Shown: positions 33,391-42,370 of the stretch, piece by piece | Layout of the letters: each line of letters starts with the position of its first letter | How positions within the stretch are numbered: position 1 is the first letter of the stretch | Assembly: GCA_963759235.1 (NCBI GenBank) | Contig: CAVWYO010000001.1 | Coordinates: 434,001-498,000, forward strand | Reading direction: 5' to 3' | Origin: Bauldia sp963759235 | Lineage (GTDB): Bacteria; Pseudomonadota; Alphaproteobacteria; Rhizobiales; Kaistiaceae | Length of the DNA: 64,000 bases | Translations under genes and position numbers: made by a program | Notes under the pieces: model-generated | The model's input: only the letters and a program-made list of their open reading frames with translations | Database searches by the model: none | What the model was told of the DNA's origin: nothing

Positions 33391-33754
33391 ATGGGAACCA
33401 AGCCAGAGATGGGGGAGGCGGAACTGAGGCCGATGGAGCCGCGGGTCGCCGAATTCTTCCGCGCCGTCTGCACGGAACTCGGCCTCGCCGAGCGCTGCCC
33501 GTTCAAGCCCTGCCGCCGCCAGCGGCGCTGCGCTACCGCGAAGGTGCTCTGCTACCAGGCGCTGCGCTACCGCGAAGGTGCTCTGCTACCAGGCGCTTCG
33601 CGGGCCGATCAACGCGCTCGTGCAGCCGGCGCTGCGCGCCCGGGCTGAAGGTGCGCCGCTGCCCGAATGGTCCGTCATGAGGGAAGCCGGCAAGGCCATG
33701 CTCGACGGCCGGTGGCCCGTCCCGACGGCCCCTGATAAGGTGGAGCCCGGCTAA
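33391..33754 (+). pseudogene. Small conserved-looking gene broken by a 34-bp tandem duplication
   Basis: The frame starting at ATG 33391 reads MGTKPEMGEAELRPMEPRVA then FFRAVCTELGLAERCPFKPC. It reaches a direct 34-base tandem duplication (33531-33564 and 33565-33598), which shifts frame. Removing one copy restores an ORF continuing VLCYQALRGPINALVQPALR, then EGAPLPEWSVMREAGKAMLD, ending DKVEPG and TAA at 33752-33754, a protein of about 109 residues with a Cys-rich patch. Without the repair it runs to a nonsense end at 33648. I do not recognise the family. It may be a genuine recent mutation or an assembly artefact. Confidence 0.68.
33531..33598 (+). repeat. 34-base perfect tandem duplication
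   Basis: Two copies of CGCTACCGCGAAGGTGCTCT plus GCTACCAGGCGCT and one more base lie back to back; the only difference is the last base (G then T). The sequence GGCGCT occurs at both edges, consistent with slippage between short repeats. It disrupts the surrounding small gene. Confidence 0.88.
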
Positions 33755-33776
33755 CCGCGGCGGAGATAACAAAATC

Positions 33777-34343
33777 ATGGGCACCATCGGCTGGATCATT
33801 CTGGGCATCATCGTCCTGGTCGTCCTCCTCCTGGTCTTCCTCTACAACCGGCTGGTCAGCCTCCGACAGACGGTGAACCAGGCCTGGTCGGACATCTCGG
33901 TGCAGCTCAAGCAGCGGCACGATCTCGTTCCCAATCTGGTCGAGACGGTGAAGGGCTACGCCGCCCACGAACGCGGCACCTTCGAGGCGGTGACCGCGGC
34001 GCGGAACGCCGCCGTCTCCGCCAGCGGCCCCGAGGCGCAGGCCAAGGCCGAGAACATGCTGACCGGCGCGCTCCGCCAGCTGTTCGCCCTCGCCGAGGCC
34101 TATCCCGACCTCAAGGCCAACCAGAACTTCCTGCAGCTCCAATCGGACCTCTCCGACCTTGAAAACAAGATCGCCGCGTCGCGGCGCTTCTTCAACAACG
34201 CGGTGCAGGAATACAACACGTCGATCCAGCAGTTCCCGGCGGCATTGATCGCCGGTCAGTTCGGCTTCACGCCCCGCGACTTCTTCGAGCTCGACGAAGG
34301 CGAGGCGGCCGCCGTCGCCAAGCCGCCCGAGGTCAAATTCTGA
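33777..34343 (+). CDS. lemA: LemA family protein
   Basis: This is a 188-residue inner-membrane protein. A single N-terminal helix (about 3-24, WIILGIIVLVVLLLVFLYNR) is followed by the LemA helical domain (SLRQTVNQAWSDISVQLKQR, DLVPNLVETVKGYAAHERGT, YNTSIQQFPAALIAGQFGFT). LemA proteins are often encoded with an M48 protease, as here: the next gene starts 61 bases downstream on the same strand. The cellular role is not well established. Length and motifs are normal. Confidence 0.95.
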   Translation: MGTIGWIILGIIVLVVLLLVFLYNRLVSLRQTVNQAWSDISVQLKQRHDLVPNLVETVKGYAAHERGTFEAVTAARNAAVSASGPEAQAKAENMLTGALRQLFALAEAYPDLKANQNFLQLQSDLSDLENKIAASRRFFNNAVQEYNTSIQQFPAALIAGQFGFTPRDFFELDEGEAAAVAKPPEVKF

Positions 34344-34404
34344 GCGCCCGCGCTCGGAACACCACGGAGCGGGCCGGAGCCAGCTAGACTGAATAGCCAG
34401 ATCG

Positions 34405-35478
34405 ATGGGCACCTACGGCCTCAGAACCCTCATCTGGAACAACCGGCTGAAATCGGCGCTGCTGCTCGTCGGTTTTCCGGTCCTGCTGCTGCTGATCTGT
34501 TTCGCCTTCGCGCTGGTCATCGCTGCCTTCGACAATCCCGATATCGGCCAGGGGTTCGAGACCGCCATCGGGCTCGTTCCGATGCTCGTCCCGATCGCTG
34601 TCGCCGCCTCGCTGATCTGGTGGGGCATCGCCTTCTTCGCCCATCAGGGCATCATCGACGCCGTCACCGGGGCACGCACCCTCGACCGCGCCGGCAATCC
34701 GCGAGTGTGGAACCTGCTCGAGACCCTCTGCATCAGCCGCGGCATCACCATGCCGACGTTGCGGATCATCGACACCGACGCCCGCAATGCCTTCGCCAGC
34801 GGCATCCGCGAGAAGCACTATTCGATCACGGTCACCCGCGGCCTGGTCGACTCGCTCGACGATGCCGAGCTCGAGGCGGTGCTCGCCCACGAACTCACCC
34901 ATATCCGCAATCGCGACGTCCAGCTCCTCGTCATCGCCGCCGTCTTCGTCGGCATCATCTCGCTGGTCGGCGACCTCCTGGTGAGGAGCCCGCGGGCTTT
35001 CCTCTATTCCTCGTCCCGCGGCAGCCGCTCGTCGAGCCGGAGCAGCGGCAAGGGCGGCGGCGGCGCCGTCGTCCTCATCCTGGTGGCCATCGCCATCTTT
35101 ATCCTCGCCCGTTTCCTTGCCATGGCGCTTCGCTTCGCGGTGTCCCGGCGGCGGGAATATCTGGCCGATGCCGGCTCGGTCGAGCTCACCAAGAATCCGG
35201 ACGCGATGATCGGCGCGCTCCGCAAGATCGCCGGGCACTCGGAGATCGAAGCGCCGTCGCAGGTGGAGCCGATGTTCATCGATCTGCCGCGGGCGAGCGG
35301 CTTCGCCGGCCTGTTCTCCACCCATCCGCCGATCGAGGATCGTATCGCGGCGCTGGTCACCTATGCCGGCGGCCGGGACCTGCCGATCGCGCCGCCGCCG
35401 CGGGTCGAGAGCCCTGCAGAGCCACCGGCCGGCTTTGGCCGCCGCCAGAAGCCGCCGGTCACCGGGCCCTGGGGGTAG
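34405..35478 (+). CDS. M48 family metalloprotease (HtpX-like) partnered with LemA
   Basis: This is a 357-residue membrane zinc protease. Two N-terminal transmembrane segments (about 15-45 and 52-75) precede the catalytic HELTHIRNRDVQ near residue 162. A Ser/Gly-rich loop (SSRGSRSSSRSSGKGGGG) and a third helix follow. The third ligand is the Glu of RREYLADAGSVELTKN near 252. It is a paralogue of the HtpX fragment at the left edge of the window but is larger and linked to lemA. It is probably an envelope quality-control protease; the substrate is not known. Confidence 0.92.
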   Translation: MGTYGLRTLIWNNRLKSALLLVGFPVLLLLICFAFALVIAAFDNPDIGQGFETAIGLVPMLVPIAVAASLIWWGIAFFAHQGIIDAVTGARTLDRAGNPRVWNLLETLCISRGITMPTLRIIDTDARNAFASGIREKHYSITVTRGLVDSLDDAELEAVLAHELTHIRNRDVQLLVIAAVFVGIISLVGDLLVRSPRAFLYSSSRGSRSSSRSSGKGGGGAVVLILVAIAIFILARFLAMALRFAVSRRREYLADAGSVELTKNPDAMIGALRKIAGHSEIEAPSQVEPMFIDLPRASGFAGLFSTHPPIEDRIAALVTYAGGRDLPIAPPPRVESPAEPPAGFGRRQKPPVTGPWG

Positions 35479-35545
35479 CGGGAATCGACCCTATGGTGCA
35501 CCGTGCCGCCGGACGGGCCGACACCGTGGCCCAGGGAGAAACAGC

Positions 35546-36334
35546 GTGCTGATAGGAAAGGCCGGACCGGCCAAATCGGCGCTTTGCCATGCCGAGCCCG
35601 ATCGGATCGAGATCCGCGGCCGCGATCTCGTCAACGACCTCATGGGGAAGCAGAGCTTCACCGCGTTCTTCTTCTTCCTGATGACCGGGCGCGAGGCGAC
35701 GGAGAAGCAGCGCTATTTTCTCGATCTTCTCCTCATCGCCATTGCCGAGCACGGGCTGACGCCGACGGCGATTGCCTCGCGGATGACCTATGACGCCGAC
35801 CCTGCCTCGCTCCAAGCGGCGCTCGCCGCCGGCATCCTCGGCTGCGGCACGGTCATCCTCGGCACATCCGAACTGTGCGGCACGCTATTGGTCGAGGCCC
35901 GAAGCCGCGTCGACGCGGGTGGTGCGCCGGACGAGGTGGTTGCCGCGATGGCCGCCGATATCCATGGCCGCGGCGACAAGCTGCCCGGCTTCGGACATCC
36001 CATCCACCGGCCGGTCGATCCGCGCACCGAACGAATTTTCGCGCTTGCCGACAGCGAGGGTGTTTCGGGTCGCCATATCGATCTTGCCCGCCGATTTCAG
36101 CCGGCCGCCGCCAAAGTCTGGGGCCGCGCGCTACCGATGAACGTCTCGATGGCGATCGCGGCCTGCCTGCTCGACCTCGATTTTCCGGCGACGATGATCA
36201 AGGCGATTCCGCTTCTCGCCCGCACCGCCGGCCTCCTCGCTCATCTTGCTGAGGAGCAGGAACGGCCCATCGGCTTCCTGATGGCGTCGGCTGCGGAGGC
36301 CGCGATCGACTATGACGGCGGTAAGGAAGGCTAG
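35546..36334 (+). CDS. Short citrate-synthase-superfamily protein, citryl-CoA-lyase-like
   Basis: This is a 262-residue protein starting at GTG 35546 with GGGAGA 7 bases upstream; the longer frame reads through the end of the M48 gene. Superfamily features are IRGRDLVNDLMGKQSFTAFF, GCGTVILGTSELCGTLLVEA and the His-containing LPGFGHPIHRPVDPRTERIF. It is much shorter than citrate synthase (~430), and the usual first catalytic His block (LHGG) appears as LGTSELCG, so citrate-synthase activity is doubtful; a lyase-type reaction on a citryl-CoA-like thioester fits better. It abuts the CoA-ligase gene with no gap, suggesting one pathway. The specific substrate is unknown. Confidence 0.8.
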   Translation: MLIGKAGPAKSALCHAEPDRIEIRGRDLVNDLMGKQSFTAFFFFLMTGREATEKQRYFLDLLLIAIAEHGLTPTAIASRMTYDADPASLQAALAAGILGCGTVILGTSELCGTLLVEARSRVDAGGAPDEVVAAMAADIHGRGDKLPGFGHPIHRPVDPRTERIFALADSEGVSGRHIDLARRFQPAAAKVWGRALPMNVSMAIAACLLDLDFPATMIKAIPLLARTAGLLAHLAEEQERPIGFLMASAAEAAIDYDGGKEG

Positions 36335-37660
36335 ATGTACGATCCGGAGATCGAGCAGGCTCCGTGGGAATCGCGGTTTGCGGCGGATGACGCGCTCTAT
36401 CGCCGCCAGATCGCCTATCTCTTCGAGAGATCGCAGTTCTACCGCGACCGGTTGACCGCTGCCGGCTTCGCCTCGCCGGAGGCGGTCGGTGGGCTTGACT
36501 TCATTTCAGCCCTGCCCCTCACCGAAAAGGACCAGATCAGGCAGACCCGCGGCGACGACAACCCAGTCGGCGACCATTTCTGCATGCCGATGTCCGACGT
36601 GGTCCGGGTCTTTTCGACCAGCGGGACCACCGGCCTGCCGAGCTTCATCCCGTTGACGGCCAACGATCTCCAGGCCTGGACACGCATCTCGGCCCGGAGC
36701 TATTCGGCGTCGGGCCTCGGCCGCGGCGAAGGACTGATCTCGACCTACGGCGCCGGTCCGTTCGCCGCCGGCATCACCTTCGACGCGTTCGGCGCCCTCG
36801 GCGTCTGCCATATCCCGATCGGCTCCGGCAACACCGAGCGGCTGATGACCTCGATGCGGCTCCTCAAGCCGTCGACCATCGCGCTGACGCCTTCATATGC
36901 GCTGCACCTTGCCGAATGGGCCCGCGACCGCGGGATCGACACGGCGGCGTCCAGCATCGGGCGGCTGCTCGTCGCCGGCGAGCCGGGCGGCGGCGAGCCC
37001 GCCATGCGCGCCAGGCTCGAGGAAGCCTGGGGCGCCATGGTCACCGAGATCATGGGGATCGGCGATATCGCCGCTTCGCTGTGGGGCGAATGCGCCGAGC
37101 AGCAGGGCATGCATTTCAGCGGCGCCGGCTTCGTCCATTTCGAGCTGATCGATCCGGACACCGGCGAAGCGCTTCCGATTGCCGACGGCGCCGAGGGCGA
37201 GCTGGTCTATACCCACCTTCGCCAGGAAGGCGTGCCGCTTCTCCGCTTCCGCAGCCGCGACCATGTTCGCATCTGGATCGGCCGGTGCGCCTGCGGCCGG
37301 ACGGCGCCGCGGGTGCGTTGCATCGGCCGAACCGATGACATGCTGATCGTGCGCGGCGTCAACGTCTTCCCGTCGGCGCTTCGCGAGGTGGTCGCCGAGT
37401 TCGCCCCGGCGGTCAGCGGCGTTATTTCGGTGCGCCCGCGCCAACACGGCTTTCGCCAGAATCCGCCGCTGAGAATCCTCGTCGAGCGCGGGGCGGCGGG
37501 ACCGGCCGACCTCGCTGAGCGCATCCGCGACCGCATCCGGCAGATCCTGCTCGTCACCACCGAGATCGAACTGGTGCCGAACGAGGCGCTCCCGCGCAGC
37601 GAATACAAATCCAAGCTGGTCGACTGGTCCGAGGCCGAGGGCTCTTCCCGTCTTCAGTGA
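36335..37660 (+). CDS. Phenylacetate-CoA ligase family protein (AMP-forming)
   Basis: This is a 441-residue ANL-superfamily ligase of the PaaK type. It shows the ATP-binding loop VFSTSGTTGLPSFIPL near residue 90, TYGAGPFAAGITFDAFGALG, VAGEPGGGEP, EIMGIGDIAASLWGECAEQQ, and the C-terminal hinge GRTDDMLIVRGVNVFPSALR. The ATG at 36335 is immediately after the stop of the citryl-CoA-lyase-like gene, so the two are co-translated. It probably activates an organic acid to its CoA thioester for that partner. Phenylacetate itself is unlikely to be the substrate, because no paa ring-oxidation genes are nearby. Confidence 0.88.
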   Translation: MYDPEIEQAPWESRFAADDALYRRQIAYLFERSQFYRDRLTAAGFASPEAVGGLDFISALPLTEKDQIRQTRGDDNPVGDHFCMPMSDVVRVFSTSGTTGLPSFIPLTANDLQAWTRISARSYSASGLGRGEGLISTYGAGPFAAGITFDAFGALGVCHIPIGSGNTERLMTSMRLLKPSTIALTPSYALHLAEWARDRGIDTAASSIGRLLVAGEPGGGEPAMRARLEEAWGAMVTEIMGIGDIAASLWGECAEQQGMHFSGAGFVHFELIDPDTGEALPIADGAEGELVYTHLRQEGVPLLRFRSRDHVRIWIGRCACGRTAPRVRCIGRTDDMLIVRGVNVFPSALREVVAEFAPAVSGVISVRPRQHGFRQNPPLRILVERGAAGPADLAERIRDRIRQILLVTTEIELVPNEALPRSEYKSKLVDWSEAEGSSRLQ

Positions 37661-37667
37661 ACAACGA

Positions 37668-37687
37668 AGGCGCCCGATCGGGCGCCT
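37668..37687. terminator. Palindrome between convergent genes, possible bidirectional terminator
   Basis: AGGCGCCCGATCGGGCGCCT is a perfect 20-base palindrome between the ends of the CoA-ligase gene (+) and the GST gene (-). Its position between two convergent stops fits a shared terminator, though there is no strong T-tract on either side. Confidence 0.65.
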
Positions 37688-37715
37688 CCGGAATTGACCG
37701 CTCGTCTACGCCCGA

Positions 37716-38390
37716 TCAGACCGTCTCGAACGCCTGGCCCTTGACCGCTTCGCGGAAGCCTTCCATCGCCTCGTTGACCTTCGTCCAGTTCGGCAACGCT
37801 TCCATACGCTTCAGCCACGCCTCGACCTTCGGGTAGTCCTTGAAATCGTTACGGATGACGTGGCCGCAGGTAAGCAGTCCGGCGCCGAAGATGTCGGCGA
37901 TGGTCATCTCGTCGCCGGCCAGGTATTTGTTGTCATTGCCCAGCCAATAGTCGTTGAGCACCTTGAGCCACTTCTTGGTGAGGCCCCTGCTCCATTCGAT
38001 CGTGCCCTTCTGGACTTCGTCGGTCGGGCGCTTGTGATGGGGGTAGATCTGCGGATAGACGACGCCGTAGCCGTAGTCGCGATAGAAGCCGGTGTTGAAC
38101 CAGTCCATCATTTCGTTGACCTTGGCGCGCTTCTTGAGATCCTTCGGGTAGAGCGGCACGTTGAACTTGTCGGCAAGGTATTTGAGGATAGAAGAGCTTT
38201 CCGTCAGGATGAAATCGTCGTCGACAAGCGTCGGCACCAGCCCGTTCGGATTGATGGACAGATAGGGCTCCTTGAGATGCTCGCCGCTCATCAGATCAAC
38301 AATCTGCTGTTCAACCGGCAATTCAGCCTCGGCAATAAACAATATGATCGGCCTGCTCGTATTGGACACCGGGTTCATGTAGAGCTTCAT
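37716..38390 (-). CDS. Glutathione S-transferase family protein
   Basis: This is a 224-residue cytosolic GST. The N-terminal thioredoxin-like domain (KLYMNPVSNTSRPIILFIAE, NPNGLVPTLVDDDFILTESS) carries the cis-Pro and the ES pair for glutathione binding. The C-terminal helical domain contains WLGNDNKYLAGDEMTIADIF, the conserved N-capping box region. It lies downstream of a VOC-family gene on the same strand (105-base gap), so it may act on a common electrophile. The substrate is unknown. Confidence 0.92.
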   Translation of the reverse strand: MKLYMNPVSNTSRPIILFIAEAELPVEQQIVDLMSGEHLKEPYLSINPNGLVPTLVDDDFILTESSSILKYLADKFNVPLYPKDLKKRAKVNEMMDWFNTGFYRDYGYGVVYPQIYPHHKRPTDEVQKGTIEWSRGLTKKWLKVLNDYWLGNDNKYLAGDEMTIADIFGAGLLTCGHVIRNDFKDYPKVEAWLKRMEALPNWTKVNEAMEGFREAVKGQAFETV

Positions 38391-38495
38391 GTGAGTTCCT
38401 CCGCTTTTCCGCCGGTTCGGCCGGCAAGAGGTGTTCGCATCTGCGAATTTGGTGCTGTCCTTCCGTCGCGCAAGATGGGTCTTTGTCGCGTCCGG

Positions 38496-39077
38496 CTAAT
38501 AGGGATTCTTCGGTGACCGGTCGTCGGACAGGCTCTCGCGCCGCCGACGGATGATGTCCTCGATGGCGTCCGCCAAATGTACCTCGGTGATGTTGTAGTC
38601 GCCGCGTGCGACCCGGATCTTATGCGCTTCGAGCAGGACCTCTCCATGGGAGACGCCCTGCGGCGGGAAGAATTGGTAGGCCGCCAGCTCGATCAGCAGG
38701 CCGAGCGGGTCCTCGAAGTAGATCGAATCCATGAACCCGCGATCCTTGACGCCGCTGTGCCGGATGCCGCGCTCGTCGAGCCGCGTCACCGCCTGGGCGA
38801 AGGTCGCCCGCGATACCCAGAACGCAATGTGATGGACCGCGCCGATCTCGGTCGATGTACGCGTCGGATCGGGCTTGCGCTCCTCATTGGTGAAGACCGT
38901 GATCAGCCGTCCATCGCCGGGATCGAAGTAGAGGTGGCTCTCGGCGGGGACGTCCAGATTGGGCTGCTCGAAGACGAAAGGCATGCCGAGCACGCCTTCC
39001 CAGAAATCGATCGAGGTCTGGCGGTCGGCGCCCACCAGCGTGATGTGGTGTACTCCCTGGACCTGTAGTTTCTGCAT
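38496..39077 (-). CDS. VOC (glyoxalase/dioxygenase-fold) family protein
   Basis: This is a 193-residue vicinal-oxygen-chelate protein. The start is the ATG at 39077 (MQKLQVQGVHHITLVGADRQ), with GGGGAGA upstream; the longer frame is non-coding. Two beta-alpha-beta-beta-beta units are visible with likely metal ligands in VHHITLVGAD, GAVHHIAFWVS and the Glu of SIYFEDPLGLLIEL. It could be a ring-cleaving dioxygenase or a lyase. It is followed by a GST gene on the same strand, hinting at detoxification. Substrate unknown. Confidence 0.87.
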   Translation of the reverse strand: MQKLQVQGVHHITLVGADRQTSIDFWEGVLGMPFVFEQPNLDVPAESHLYFDPGDGRLITVFTNEERKPDPTRTSTEIGAVHHIAFWVSRATFAQAVTRLDERGIRHSGVKDRGFMDSIYFEDPLGLLIELAAYQFFPPQGVSHGEVLLEAHKIRVARGDYNITEVHLADAIEDIIRRRRESLSDDRSPKNPY

Positions 39078-39192
39078 GCTGGTTCTCCCCGCCGGTGGTT
39101 GAGCGGCTCCGGACGGCGCCGATACGGACGCGGCTTCGGCCCCGTTGCTCGTGCGAGGTTTCGCCACCCAGTGCACGATACCCGAACGCGGA

Positions 39193-41019
39193 CTACCCGA
39201 CGCTCGCCACCTTCTCCTCCTCGGCCTCGTCGTCTCCCTGAAGCTTCTCGAACTGCAGCTGATAGAGCCGCGCATAGTGCTTGGAGGTAGCAAGCAGATC
39301 GGCGTGGCACCCGCTTTCGATGACCTTGCCGTTGACGAGCACGCAGATCTTGTCGGCGCCGAGGACGGTCGACAGGCGATGGGCGATGACGATGGTCGTT
39401 CGACCGGCCATCAGCCGGTCGAAGGCGACCTGTACCTGATGCTCCGATTCCGAATCGAGGGAAGACGTCGCCTCGTCGAGCAGGATGATCGGGGCGTCGC
39501 GGAGCATCGCCCGGGCGATGGCAAGCCGCTGGACCTGACCGCCCGAGAGCAGACCCGTCCCCTCCTCCAGATGAGTGTCGAAGCCGTCCGGCGTCGCCAT
39601 GATGAAATCATAGGCCATGGCGTTCCGCGCCGCGACCTCGACCTCCTCATCGGTCGCGCTCGGCCGGCCGAAGCGGATGTTCTCGCGGATCGAATCGCGG
39701 AAGATCACCGTATGCTGGCTGACCAGGGCGAGCTGATCGCGAAGCGAGGCAATCCGCACCTTGGCGATATCCTGGCCGTCAATGGTAATCCGGCCGCCCG
39801 TGACGTCGTAGAACCGCTCGATGAGGTTCATGATCGTGCTCTTGCCGGAGCCGGACGGCCCGACAAGCGCGGTCATCTTTCCGCCTTCGGCGTGGAAATT
39901 GAAGCGGCGCAGGACCGGGCTCTTCCGGCGGTAGCTGAAATCGACCTTCTCGAAACGGATGTCGCCGGTGGTGAGATGAAGATCGGGGCCATCCAGGTTG
40001 TCATTCATTTTCGCCGGAGTATCGAGAACGTTGTAGACAAACTTGACGCCGATGACCGAGCGCTCAAGGCCGACGCGGGTGTTGGCGATGCGCTTGGCGG
40101 GCTCATAGGCAAGCAGGATCGCCGTGATGAACGACATGAAGGCGCCTGGCTTCGCCCCCTCATAGATCGTTGCATAGCCTGCCCACAGGATGACGCCGGC
40201 CACCGCAAATCCGCCGAGCGTTTCCATCAACGGCGAGGTGCGCGCCCTGATCATCGCCACCTTGTTGCCGCGCCGCTGAACGCTTTCGATCGAATCGTGC
40301 ATCCGCGCACGCATGACCGATTCGAGGTTGAACGCCTTCACGATGCGCACGCCCGCGGCCGTTTCCTGCATCGCGGCGATGATCTGAGCCATGCCGGCAT
40401 ATTCGGACCGCGCGACACTGCGAATGCGCTTCACCAGCCGGCCCACCCCGATCAGCGCGAGCGGTCCGATCACCACGACGATTATCGCCAGCCACGGATT
40501 CTTGATGACCATGACCGCCACCAACCCGACGACCGAAAGGAGGTCGCGGACGAAACTGGTGAGAACGGTGCTGAGAACCGACGCGGCGGCGCTGGCCCTG
40601 TTCGATATCGCCGTTATCAACATGCTCGAATGGGTGCGATCGAAGTAGCTGATGCCCAGGTTGAGCACGTGGTCGTAGAGGCGCTTCTGCATGTCGGCGA
40701 CGACCTGGTTGCCCGTGCGGGCAAGGGCCACGGCCGATCCGAACAGCGATATGCCGCGAACGATCGACAGGGTGATAATGCCGGCGGCCAGAAGCACGAG
40801 CTTGGTGACGCTGCGGTCGATGAAGACCTGATCGACCACGTCGCCGATGATCCAGGCGGTCAGCGCGGTCGTTCCCGCCACGAAGATCATGAAGAAGGTG
40901 GCGGTTGCGTAGCCCGGCATGTATTTCCGCCATCCCTCGCGGAAAAGACGGATGATGACTTTCCAGGGCCCTTTGCGGTCTGGCTTCAAGAAGCTCGGAA
41001 TCAAGGAATACAGCTGCAT
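39193..41019 (-). CDS. MsbA-like ABC exporter (fused permease and ATPase)
   Basis: This is a 608-residue half-transporter. The start is set at the ATG 41019 (MQLYSLIPSFLKPDRKGPWK). An N-terminal six-helix exporter domain (about 30-330) precedes a nucleotide-binding domain with Walker A LVGPSGSGKSTIMN, Q-loop LALVSQHTVIFRDSIRENIR, signature LLSGGQVQRLAIARAML, Walker B IILLDEATSSLDSESE and H-loop VIAHRLSTVLGADK. The fold matches lipid A/phospholipid flippases of the MsbA group, but many rhizobial paralogues exist, so the cargo is not certain. It works as a homodimer in the inner membrane. Confidence 0.9.
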   Translation of the reverse strand: MQLYSLIPSFLKPDRKGPWKVIIRLFREGWRKYMPGYATATFFMIFVAGTTALTAWIIGDVVDQVFIDRSVTKLVLLAAGIITLSIVRGISLFGSAVALARTGNQVVADMQKRLYDHVLNLGISYFDRTHSSMLITAISNRASAAASVLSTVLTSFVRDLLSVVGLVAVMVIKNPWLAIIVVVIGPLALIGVGRLVKRIRSVARSEYAGMAQIIAAMQETAAGVRIVKAFNLESVMRARMHDSIESVQRRGNKVAMIRARTSPLMETLGGFAVAGVILWAGYATIYEGAKPGAFMSFITAILLAYEPAKRIANTRVGLERSVIGVKFVYNVLDTPAKMNDNLDGPDLHLTTGDIRFEKVDFSYRRKSPVLRRFNFHAEGGKMTALVGPSGSGKSTIMNLIERFYDVTGGRITIDGQDIAKVRIASLRDQLALVSQHTVIFRDSIRENIRFGRPSATDEEVEVAARNAMAYDFIMATPDGFDTHLEEGTGLLSGGQVQRLAIARAMLRDAPIILLDEATSSLDSESEHQVQVAFDRLMAGRTTIVIAHRLSTVLGADKICVLVNGKVIESGCHADLLATSKHYARLYQLQFEKLQGDDEAEEEKVASVG

Positions 41020-41087
41020 CAATCGGACAGTCTCAAGAGAACGGATGGGCCGCCATATACACGATAAACCGCTTTCAATGCGACCCC

Positions 41088-42269
41088 TTAGGCCGGCGAG
41101 GAGGCGGCTGGCAGCGCCCTTTCGACCAGCCTCGCCCAATAGGAGCAGCCGAGCGGGATCGCATCGTCGTTGAAGTCGTAGGAGGGATTGTGAAGGCCGG
41201 CGCTGTCGCCGTTGCCGAGGAAGATGAAGGCACCCGGCCGCTTCTCCAGCATATAGGAGAAATCCTCGCCGCCCATCAGGGGCTGCGCCTCGACGTCGAC
41301 CTTTTCCACGCCGGCGACTTCCCCGGCGACCGACGCGGCGAAGGCGGTAGCCTCGGGGTGGTTGCGGGTGATCGGATAGTTCCGCACATAGTCGAGGCGA
41401 ACCGTGGCGTCGTAGGCGGCGGCGACGGACTCGACGATCTTGCGAATGCGCGCCTCGGCGAGATCGCGAACCCCCGGATCGAGCGTTCGCGTCGTGCCGG
41501 CAAGGCGGGCGGACTCGGCGATGACGTTATACGCGTCTCCGGCGTGGAACTTGGTCACCGACACGACGGCCGATTTGACGGGATCGACCGACCGGGAAAC
41601 GACGGTCTGCAGGGCCTGCACGATCGCTGTCCCGACAACGATCGGATCGACGGCGGCGTGGGGGCGGGCGGCATGGCCGCCGACGCCGGTGATGTCGATC
41701 GTGAAATCGTCGGTCGCCGCCATGATCGGGCCCGGCCGGATGGCGAACGCGCCGACGGACAGGCCCGGCAGATTGTGCATGCCGTACACTTCGGCGATCT
41801 CCCACCGCTTGATCAGTCCGTCCTCGATCATCGCCTTGGCGCCGGCGCCGCCTTCCTCGGCCGGCTGAAAAATAACCACCGCGGTGCCGTCGAAATTGCG
41901 GGTCTCGGCCAGGTAGCGCGAGGCGCCAAGCAGCATCGCGGTGTGCCCGTCGTGACCGCAGGCATGCATGCGGCCGTCGATGGTCGAGGCGTAAGGCTTG
42001 CCGGTCGCTTCCTTGATCGGCAGGGCGTCCATGTCGGCGCGAAGGCCGATCACCCGGCCGCTGTCGGTGCTGCGGCCGTGGATGACACCCACCACGCCGG
42101 TTCGGCCGATGCCGGTTGTCACCTCGTCCAACCCGAATGACCGCAGCTTGTCGGCTACCGCCGCCGCCGTGTGCTGGACGTCGTAGAGGATTTCGGGATG
42201 GCGATGAAACTCGTGGCGCCAGGCGACGATATCGTCCTGGAACTCCGCGAAACGGTTGACGACTGGCAT
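41088..42269 (-). CDS. M20-family amidohydrolase
   Basis: This is a 393-residue cytosolic metallohydrolase of the IAA-amino-acid/hippurate hydrolase group. The start is the ATG at 42269 (MPVVNRFAEFQDDIVAWRHE), with GGTGGAG 8 bases upstream. Dinuclear metal-site motifs are HRHPEILYDV, IGLRADMDALPIKE, HACGHDGHTAMLLGASRY, the Glu pair in FQPAEEGGAGAKAM and the late His region before YMLEKRPGAF (GGEDFSYML). It removes an acyl group from an N-acylated amino acid; the exact substrate is unknown. It lies about 100 bases downstream of ureG on the same strand, so it may feed nitrogen release together with urease. Confidence 0.92.
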   Translation of the reverse strand: MPVVNRFAEFQDDIVAWRHEFHRHPEILYDVQHTAAAVADKLRSFGLDEVTTGIGRTGVVGVIHGRSTDSGRVIGLRADMDALPIKEATGKPYASTIDGRMHACGHDGHTAMLLGASRYLAETRNFDGTAVVIFQPAEEGGAGAKAMIEDGLIKRWEIAEVYGMHNLPGLSVGAFAIRPGPIMAATDDFTIDITGVGGHAARPHAAVDPIVVGTAIVQALQTVVSRSVDPVKSAVVSVTKFHAGDAYNVIAESARLAGTTRTLDPGVRDLAEARIRKIVESVAAAYDATVRLDYVRNYPITRNHPEATAFAASVAGEVAGVEKVDVEAQPLMGGEDFSYMLEKRPGAFIFLGNGDSAGLHNPSYDFNDDAIPLGCSYWARLVERALPAASSPA

Positions 42270-42370
42270 ACAGACTCCACCGATCTCGGCGCGGACAATA
42301 GTCCCCCGCAGGCCGGAAAGCGAGGGGTCGGGCAACACGGCCGGAGTGCCTTTTTGTCTCGCCCCCCTGC

